Of a stretch of 9,635 nucleotides of DNA, positions 1 to 3,795 are shown piece after piece. A program made the translations under genes and the position numbers. The stretch is from positions 1-9,635 of the forward strand of contig DAOPYA010000154.1 of the NCBI GenBank assembly GCA_035352635.1, written 5' to 3'. The stretch comes from Rifleibacterium sp035352635 (GTDB lineage Bacteria; Muiribacteriota; Ozemobacteria; Ozemobacterales; Ozemobacteraceae). Position 1 is the first letter of the stretch. Every line of letters begins with the position of its first letter. Below the pieces are notes generated by a model. The model searched no databases, had not been told where the DNA came from, and worked only from the letters and a program-made list of their open reading frames with translations.

Positions 1-252
1 CTTTCGGTCACTGAGCGAAGTCGAGGTGACCAAATGGCCCTTCGACCTGCCAGGGGGCAGGCTCAGGGACCGATTCTTTCGGTCACTGAGCGAAGTCGAG
101 GTGACCAAATGGCCCTTCGACCTGCCAGGGCAGGCTCAGGGGCCGATTCTTTCGGTCACTGAGCGAAGTCGAAGTGACCAAATGGCCCTTCGACCTGCCA
201 GGGCAGGCTCAGGGACCGATTCTTTCGGTCACTGAGCGAAGTCGAAGTGACC
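1..252. repeat. Tandem array of two alternating palindromes (3.4 units)
   Basis: Units start at 1, 76, 149 and 222 (lengths 75, 73, 73 bp, then a partial). Each unit carries palindrome P1, with arms GGTCACT and AGTGACC (or GGTGACC in the first two units) around a 12-nt centre, at 6-31, 81-106, 154-179 and 227-252. It also carries palindrome P2, starting CCCTTCGAC and ending GCTCAGGG with an inner CCTGCC/GGCAGG stem, at 38-68, 113-141 and 186-214. Unit 1 has two extra G in P2. The layout resembles REP-type dispersed palindromes. From memory, similar CCCTTCGAC...GCTCAGGG sequences occur in many unrelated bacteria. The array ends 13 nt before a GIY-YIG gene and may continue left of the window. 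Confidence 0.9.
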
Positions 253-689
253 GTTAAATGGGATAATGCTGATGAAGGGATATTTTTATATTCTTCTATG
301 CTCTAATGGCTGCTATTATTCAGGTTCGACTGTTGATCTTGAAAGAAGATGGTTTCAGCATAAGAATGGCGAAGGCGCGGCCTATACTCGTAGAAACCCG
401 CCGATTAAGCTGATGTATGTCGAAGAATTTTCTCGAATCGATGAAGCTTTTGCCCGTGAAAAGCAGGTTCAGGGATGGTCGAGGAAAAAGAAGGAATCTT
501 TGATCAACGGCAGATTTCACGATTTGCACGAGCTTGCACGGTGTCGAGGTTGAGGACTTCTGGATGCTTCAAGTGGCTGCATATACTCAAATTTGGTGAA
601 AATTATGGTAAAATTAGTGCAGAACTCGACGACGGGCTCAAAAAAGAAGAGGGCATTACTGATATGGTTAACGAACTGAAAAAAATCAA
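179..689 (+). repeat. Long direct repeat, copy A (GIY-YIG unit)
   Basis: This segment matches 2726-3236 at a constant offset of 2547. There are three differences on the left (182, 200, 215). From 216 to 688 I read no differences (473 bp), and the next base differs (689 A, 3236 G). It spans one palindrome P1, the GIY-YIG gene and the first part of an Rpn 3' remnant. Similarity continues with scattered differences to about 806 and then ends. Confidence 0.9.
272..553 (+). CDS. GIY-YIG endonuclease, YhbQ/UPF0213-like, copy A
   Basis: A 93-residue single-domain protein of the small GIY-YIG nuclease family, whose members cut DNA with one metal-dependent active site. Visible signature: YFYIL at 4-8 (the GIY position), YYSGST at 15-20 (the YIG position), LERR at 23-26 with the usual catalytic Arg, H30, then E63 in REKQVQGW and N79 in LINGR. 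Length is normal for the family. An ATG at 266 is in frame, but the only SD-like bases (GGGA, 260-263) lie 2 nt from it and 8 nt from the ATG at 272. The family also normally starts close to the first strand, so 272 is preferred. An extended -10-like TGGGATAAT (259-267) overlaps this leader. The gene lies between the palindrome array and an Rpn remnant, and an identical copy is at 2819-3100. The family call is firm; a role in moving or maintaining the palindromes is inference. Confidence 0.85.
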   Translation: MKGYFYILLCSNGCYYSGSTVDLERRWFQHKNGEGAAYTRRNPPIKLMYVEEFSRIDEAFAREKQVQGWSRKKKESLINGRFHDLHELARCRG

Positions 690-941
690 CGCCGACACCA
701 AAAAGCGTCAGCTCATGAAGACCGCGAGAAAAGCCGCACCTACGTAATCTCGCAAAAAGAAAGCTCCTTCCGGGCCGGAAAGCGGGAAGGCAAGTTGGAT
801 GGCAAACTCGAAGGCAAAGCAGAAGGCATGGCTGCGATTATTTCCGGACTTCACGCTGGCGGTCTCTCAATTGAAAAACTCGCTGATATGACAGGTCTTA
901 AACCCGACGAAATCAGAAAACTTCTTTCTGCTTCTGAATAA
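568..941 (+). pseudogene. Rpn-family nuclease 3' remnant, frameshifted (copy A)
   Basis: C-terminal part of an Rpn / PD-(D/E)XK transposase-like gene, lacking the catalytic core. Reading starts FKWLHILKFGENYG just after the GIY-YIG stop, and the open frame runs to a stop at 745-747. Compared with the copy at 3115, one G is missing after the ATG at 715-717. Restoring it gives MEDREKSRTYVISQKESS, a Gly/Lys/Glu-rich linker, then a tail ending LKPDEIRKLLSASE at the TAA 939-941. This tail is different from those of the 2085 and 3115 copies, although the part before about 806 is nearly the same. No SD was seen for an internal start. Most likely non-functional. The Rpn assignment rests on the WLHILK...ELDDGLKKEEGIT segment and the E/K/G linker typical of the family. 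Confidence 0.75.
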
Positions 942-1043
942 CTCGTCTGCCAGCTCAAAGAATCTTTAAATCGCGGCTCTGCGAATCTTGTATCAGAACT
1001 GCATGGTTTGTTGGTCTATTTCTCGTCAAACATTCCATTTTGT

Positions 1044-1073
1044 TTGCGGCACGTTAATAGCGAAGGTTATAAT
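1044..1073 (+). promoter_or_regulatory. Candidate promoter of the intact Rpn gene, possibly leaderless
   Basis: A perfect -10 hexamer TATAAT at 1068-1073 is preceded, after 18 nt, by a weak -35 TTGCGG (1044-1049). A start about 7 nt downstream falls at or next to the A of the ATG at 1080. The transcript would then have almost no leader. A GAAGG at 1062-1066 is too far (13 nt) to be a convincing SD and would not be transcribed from this promoter. Confidence 0.4.
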
Positions 1074-1079
1074 TGTCTC

Positions 1080-2084
1080 ATGGGCGATAAAGATAAAAGT
1101 TACAAACTGCTGTTTTCGCATGCGCAGATGGTTGAAGAACTGCTGCGCGATTTTGTCAGAGAAGACTGGGTAAGGCTTCTTGATTTTTCGACCCTGAAGA
1201 AATACAACAACTCCTTTGTCGCCGAAGATTTAAAAGAGCGCTTCGATGATGTGATCTGGACCGTTCGCTGGGGTAAACAGCAGCTCTATATCTATATTTT
1301 GATTGAGTTTCAATCAGTTATAGACCACTTTATGAGCGTTCGCATGATGACCTATCTTGGGCTGCTATACCAGGATCTTATTAGCTCAGAAACGGCCAGG
1401 ACCGGTCAGAAATTGCCGCCGGTTCTTCCGATTGTGCTGTATAATGGCGAAAAACGCTGGAAAAACGCGCCTCTTGACATAAAAGATGCAATCGCAAAAG
1501 CGCCGCGTGGTCTTGATCAGTATCTGCCGCAACTGCGATATTTGCTGATTGACGAAGGCTACTACGAAAACCATGAGCTGGCAGACCTGAAAAGCCTGGT
1601 TTCGGCTCTTTTTCAGCTTGAACGACAGCAGACGCCAGAAGATGTCTGCAAAATTATTACAACATTGATCGACTGGCTCAAAGCTCCCGAGCAACAAAGC
1701 CTGAAACGTGCTTTTACCGTTTGGTTGGGCAGAGTATTGCTGCCCAGCCGCTACCCGAACGATACAATTCCTGAATTCCATGACCTGCAGGAGGTACATG
1801 CAATGTTATCCGAAACCGTAAAATCCTGGCCTGCCCAATGGATGGCCAAAGGCCTCGAAAAAGGCCGTGAAGAAGGCCGTGAAGAGGGCCGTGAAGAGGG
1901 CTTTATTGAAACGGCGTTAAAAATGCTGGCCGAAGGCATCGATTTAGAGGTAATCACAAGGGTCACCGGTCTGAGTCGCGAACAGCTCGAAAAATTGAAC
2001 AATAACAAAAACCGCGTTTCTGAGCCTGCTGCTGACTACAAGCCAGCGCGGAAATCAAGGGCAATAAAACACCGCCGGGCATAG
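1080..2084 (+). CDS. Rpn-family PD-(D/E)XK DNA nuclease (YhgA-like / Transposase_31), intact
   Basis: A 334-residue member of the Rpn family. E. coli members are DNA endonucleases that promote RecA-independent recombination and have been linked to phage defence and self-toxicity. Conserved features: KSYKLLFSHAQMVEELL at 6-22, the catalytic-core D57 in FDDVIW, and the E76-F-Q78 motif in LIEFQS. The usual RMMTYLGLLYQ helix and PIVLYNG strand follow. The C-terminal third has a charged linker with three GREE units (262-273), then a helical tail LSREQLEKL. A 27-residue basic extension follows, which may be read-through into neighbouring debris. ATGs upstream (such as 1008) are in frame, but residues before GDKDKSYK do not look like the family, and 1080 sits right after a perfect TATAAT. 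A strong internal start exists at 1803. This is the only uninterrupted Rpn gene in the cluster. The nuclease call is strong; defence or toxin activity is inferred from the family. Confidence 0.85.
   Translation: MGDKDKSYKLLFSHAQMVEELLRDFVREDWVRLLDFSTLKKYNNSFVAEDLKERFDDVIWTVRWGKQQLYIYILIEFQSVIDHFMSVRMMTYLGLLYQDLISSETARTGQKLPPVLPIVLYNGEKRWKNAPLDIKDAIAKAPRGLDQYLPQLRYLLIDEGYYENHELADLKSLVSALFQLERQQTPEDVCKIITTLIDWLKAPEQQSLKRAFTVWLGRVLLPSRYPNDTIPEFHDLQEVHAMLSETVKSWPAQWMAKGLEKGREEGREEGREEGFIETALKMLAEGIDLEVITRVTGLSREQLEKLNNNKNRVSEPAADYKPARKSRAIKHRRA
1789..1794 (+). promoter_or_regulatory. Internal Shine-Dalgarno AGGAGG inside the Rpn gene
   Basis: A perfect AGGAGG lies 8 nt before the in-frame ATG at 1803 and 3 nt before an out-of-place ATG at 1798, which is not in the Rpn frame. 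It is one of only two perfect AGGAGG sites noted upstream of a start in this window and is much stronger than anything in front of the full-length start at 1080. Confidence 0.6.
1803..2084 (+). CDS. Candidate intragenic RpnS-like antitoxin (C-terminal product of the Rpn gene)
   Basis: In-frame internal reading frame of 93 residues, starting MLSETVKSWPAQW at residue 242 of the full-length protein and sharing its stop. It contains the GREE repeat linker and the helical C-terminal tail and has no nuclease residues. In E. coli, Rpn genes are reported to encode a small C-terminal protein from an internal start that binds and blocks the toxic full-length nuclease. The start codon here, its AGGAGG at 8-nt spacing and the product size fit that arrangement. 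No internal promoter was clear upstream, so expression may be by independent initiation on the full-length mRNA. The site is seen directly. The product and its inhibitory role are inferred, and an SD-like CAG GAG G from Gln-Glu codons could arise by chance. Confidence 0.5.
   Translation: MLSETVKSWPAQWMAKGLEKGREEGREEGREEGFIETALKMLAEGIDLEVITRVTGLSREQLEKLNNNKNRVSEPAADYKPARKSRAIKHRRA
1863..1898 (+). repeat. 12-nt tandem repeat encoding GREE x3
   Basis: Three units of GGCCGTGAAGAR in a row, preceded by a diverged unit GGCCTCGAAAAA (1851-1862). A change in unit number keeps the frame and would alter linker length by 4 residues in both the full-length nuclease and the putative internal product. Confidence 0.85.
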
Positions 2085-2396
2085 TTCAACGACAGGCTCA
2101 AAGTAGAAGAAGGCGTTACTGATATGGTTAACGAGCTGAAAAAATCAACGCCGATGTCGAAAAGCGCCAGAGCATGGCAGCCCGCGGAAAAAGCCGCACC
2201 TATGTAATCTCGCAAAAAAGAAATCTCCTTCCGGGCCGGCAAACGGGAAGGCAAGGCAGAAGGCAAAGCAGAGAGTAAATTTGAAATCGCCACCAATTTG
2301 TTTAAACTTGGCCGCCCGTTAGAAGAGATTTGTGCTGCCACCGGCCTTGGCCTCGAAGAACTCAAAATGCATCTGGCAACTGTTAACATATCCTGA
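2085..2396 (+). pseudogene. Decayed Rpn-family 3' remnant (copy D)
   Basis: Begins right after the stop of the intact Rpn gene. Frames can be pieced together as FNDRLKVEEGVTDMVNELKK, then AARGKSRTYVISQK, then a K/E/G linker and a tail LEEICAATGLGLEEL, ending at the TGA 2394-2396. Against the 3115 copy it has one A too few in the poly-A run near 2130 (six, where the other copies have seven). It also has one A too many in the CAAAAAAG run near 2214 (six instead of five). The tail type is the same as in the 3115 copy and unlike that at 568-941. No start or SD is convincing. It is probably the 3' end of a formerly separate Rpn gene whose 5' part was lost when the intact gene came to lie upstream. 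Confidence 0.75.
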
Positions 2397-2484
2397 TATT
2401 TAAAGCTTTTTGAGGCTTCAATTGACCATTTGACTGCTAAAATAACCCGGTCGATCTTTATAAATCTTCTCGTTTTTAATGGTG

Positions 2485-2522
2485 CGGGCGGCGGTTTTTG
2501 ACTGCTGCCCGTCTTTTATTTT
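2485..2522 (+). terminator. Rho-independent terminator
   Basis: Stem CGGGCGGC (2485-2492) pairs with GCTGCCCG (2504-2511) with one G-U pair and an 11-nt loop, followed by the T-rich TCTTTTATTTT (2512-2522). It lies about 90 nt after the stop of the 2085-2396 remnant and would end transcripts coming from the intact Rpn gene. The rest of 2397-2598 shows nothing else recognisable. Confidence 0.75.
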
Positions 2523-2603
2523 AGACGTTTCCTTAAACTATTTTTTCCCTTTTGTGCTTTGAGATTGATTTATCTGTGAGGCCATTTTGGGGCCGATACT
2601 TTC

Positions 2604-2629
2604 GGTCACTGAGCGAAGTCGAAGTGACC
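2604..2629. repeat. Palindrome P1, solitary copy before the Rpn 5' stub
   Basis: Same palindrome as in the left array, with arms GGTCACT and AGTGACC. It is preceded by GGCCGATAC, as in the array apart from one base. Downstream, the sequence to the start codon at 2649 nearly matches the leader of the GIY-YIG genes (two differences: C for T at 2631 and A for G at 2637). Confidence 0.9.
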
Positions 2630-2648
2630 GCTAAATAGGATAATGCTG

Positions 2649-2804
2649 ATGAAATCTGAAACTAGCGCCAATGTTTCCCAGGACGATGGGTTGAAGATTT
2701 ATGACTTCTATAATGATTTTGTATTCAAGTGGCCCTTCGACCTGCCGGGGCAGGCTCAGGGGCCGATTCTTTCGGTCACTGAGCGAAGTCGAAGTGACCG
2801 TTAA
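2649..2804 (+). pseudogene. Rpn-family 5' stub running into palindromic repeats
   Basis: The first 27 codons read MKSETSANVSQDDG then LKIYDFYNDFVFK, which matches the N-terminus of PDDEXK_2-type Rpn proteins, where an NDFVFK-like motif opens the domain. After K27 the frame runs into palindromes P2 and P1 and stops at TAA 2802-2804. This gives a 51-codon frame whose last 24 residues are repeat-encoded. The ATG at 2643 is also in frame. About 190 residues of a normal Rpn core are missing between this stub and the fragment at 3115. Both edges carry TTCAAGTGGC in the same codon phase (2724-2733 and 3115-3124). Non-functional as a nuclease. Confidence 0.75.
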
Positions 2805-3236
2805 ATGGGATAATGCTGATGAAGGGATATTTTTATATTCTTCTATGCTCTAATGGCTGCTATTATTCAGGTTCGACTGTTGATCTTGAAAGAAGATGGT
2901 TTCAGCATAAGAATGGCGAAGGCGCGGCCTATACTCGTAGAAACCCGCCGATTAAGCTGATGTATGTCGAAGAATTTTCTCGAATCGATGAAGCTTTTGC
3001 CCGTGAAAAGCAGGTTCAGGGATGGTCGAGGAAAAAGAAGGAATCTTTGATCAACGGCAGATTTCACGATTTGCACGAGCTTGCACGGTGTCGAGGTTGA
3101 GGACTTCTGGATGCTTCAAGTGGCTGCATATACTCAAATTTGGTGAAAATTATGGTAAAATTAGTGCAGAACTCGACGACGGGCTCAAAAAAGAAGAGGG
3201 CATTACTGATATGGTTAACGAACTGAAAAAAATCAG
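2726..3236 (+). repeat. Long direct repeat, copy B (GIY-YIG unit)
   Basis: Partner of 179-689 (offset 2547). It holds P2 (2733-2762), P1 (2774-2799), the second GIY-YIG gene and the start of an Rpn 3' fragment. The 473-bp stretch 2763-3235 reads the same as copy A, including the non-coding leader and the join between GIY-YIG and Rpn. The duplication is therefore recent, or has been kept uniform by gene conversion. Confidence 0.9.
2819..3100 (+). CDS. GIY-YIG endonuclease, YhbQ/UPF0213-like, copy B
   Basis: Second copy of the gene at 272-553, with identical nucleotides and therefore the same 93-residue product and the same active-site residues (Y6, Y16, R25/R26, E63, N79). The start choice follows the same argument: GGGA sits 8 nt before ATG 2819 and 2 nt before ATG 2813. 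This copy and its two upstream palindromes are placed inside an Rpn gene, between the 5' stub (2649) and the 3' fragment (3115). That location shows that palindromes and nuclease gene form one unit that can settle in other genes or be carried there by recombination. Expression probably depends on the short shared leader, whose GATAAT (2809-2814) could serve as a -10. Whether the enzyme acts on P1 or P2 is untested inference. Confidence 0.85.
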   Translation: MKGYFYILLCSNGCYYSGSTVDLERRWFQHKNGEGAAYTRRNPPIKLMYVEEFSRIDEAFAREKQVQGWSRKKKESLINGRFHDLHELARCRG

Positions 3237-3483
3237 CGCCGACACCAAAAAGCGTCAGCTCATGGAAGCCCGCGAAAAAAGCCGCACCTACGTAATCTCG
3301 CAAAAAGAAAGCTCCTTCCGGGCCGGCAAGCGGGAAGGCAAGGCAGAAGGCAAGGTAGAGAGCAAGTTTGAAATTGCTGGCAATTTGTATAAAATTGGCC
3401 GCCCGCTCGAAGAGATTTGCAATGCCACTGGCCTTGGCCTCGATGAGTTCAAAAAATATCTGGCAACTTTAAGCAGGCAGTAA
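3115..3483 (+). pseudogene. Rpn-family 3' fragment with open frame (copy B), possible orphan C-terminal protein
   Basis: Open continuation of the broken Rpn gene: FKWLHILKFGENYG, ELDDGLKKEEGITDMVNELK, REKSRTYVISQKESSFRAG, a K/E/G linker, and the tail LEEICNATGLGLDEFKKYL, stop 3481-3483. The nuclease core is absent. Unlike the related copies at 568 and 2085 it has no frameshift. An in-frame ATG at 3211 would give a 90-residue protein close in size to the putative internal product at 1803. Only a weak GAGGG (3196-3200) lies 10 nt upstream, and the start is not well supported. The frame stays open upstream across the GIY-YIG gene to 3022, but that part is an overlapping shadow. It is best treated as a gene fragment that might still produce an orphan antitoxin-like C-terminal domain. 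Confidence 0.6.
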
Positions 3484-3492
3484 AATTCTGAT

Positions 3493-3669
3493 ATGCTCAA
3501 CGAAAATCAGTAAATTGACCTTGAGGAATTAATGCTCCGCATGGAAGACCGCGAACGCGAAGCATTCGATATGGCAGTCATCAGAGGCACCGCCTTCAAA
3601 CAGGGCAAACTGGTCGAAAAAATAAGCAATGACCAAGTTGCCCGAAAATCAAAGGTCTCAAAGCGGTGA
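3493..3669 (+). pseudogene. Short Rpn-like C-terminal scrap
   Basis: A frame starting at ATG 3493 is broken by TAA 3511-3513 and then continues IDLEELMLRMEDRERE and AVIRGTAFKQGK to TGA 3667-3669. The segment MEDRERE...AVIRGTAFKQGK lines up with MEDREKS...VISQKESSFRAGK of the restored 568-941 remnant, so it is likely the linker region of another Rpn gene. A 45-residue frame from ATG 3532 exists, but no SD was seen. Confidence 0.45.
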
Positions 3670-3749
3670 TGGGCATAACTGCCTTCGGGCCGGGGGTTGC
3701 GAAATGTTGGTGCCGGTGCTTATAAATTCTGTTGCATAATTCGACGAGA

Positions 3750-3778
3750 TTGATTATCTTTTTCAGTTATAGCATAAT
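3750..3778 (+). promoter_or_regulatory. Candidate promoter of the MBL/cNMP operon
   Basis: TTGATT (3750-3755), 17 nt, CATAAT (3773-3778), with a predicted start near 3785 and a leader of about 10 nt. An alternative pair, TTGCAT (3732-3737), 17 nt, TATCTT (3755-3760), would give a longer leader that includes the weak SD AGGT (3782-3785). The spacer 3670-3795 is AT-rich toward its end and holds nothing else that I recognise. Confidence 0.3.
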
Positions 3779-3795
3779 AACAGGTAGAGCAATAT

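Noticed and set aside
26..235. 69-codon frame through the palindrome array
   Set aside because: It only translates the repeat units, is itself repetitive, and has no SD or family resemblance.
1..252. CRISPR array
   Set aside because: Units repeat in full, including the would-be spacers, and are made of palindromes; there are no unique spacers and no cas genes.
475..570. Frame overlapping the GIY-YIG gene that runs into the Rpn remnant (also 3022-3114)
   Set aside because: The overlapping part is out of phase with the GIY-YIG gene and shows no Rpn similarity before FKWLHILK; only the later part is meaningful.
1008..1079. Upstream extension of the Rpn protein from ATG 1008
   Set aside because: The extra 24 residues do not resemble the family N-terminus, and a perfect TATAAT lies inside this stretch.
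2036..2389. 117-codon minus-strand frame
   Set aside because: It is antisense to the Rpn tail and remnant and is explained by their Lys/Glu/Gly-rich codons read backwards.
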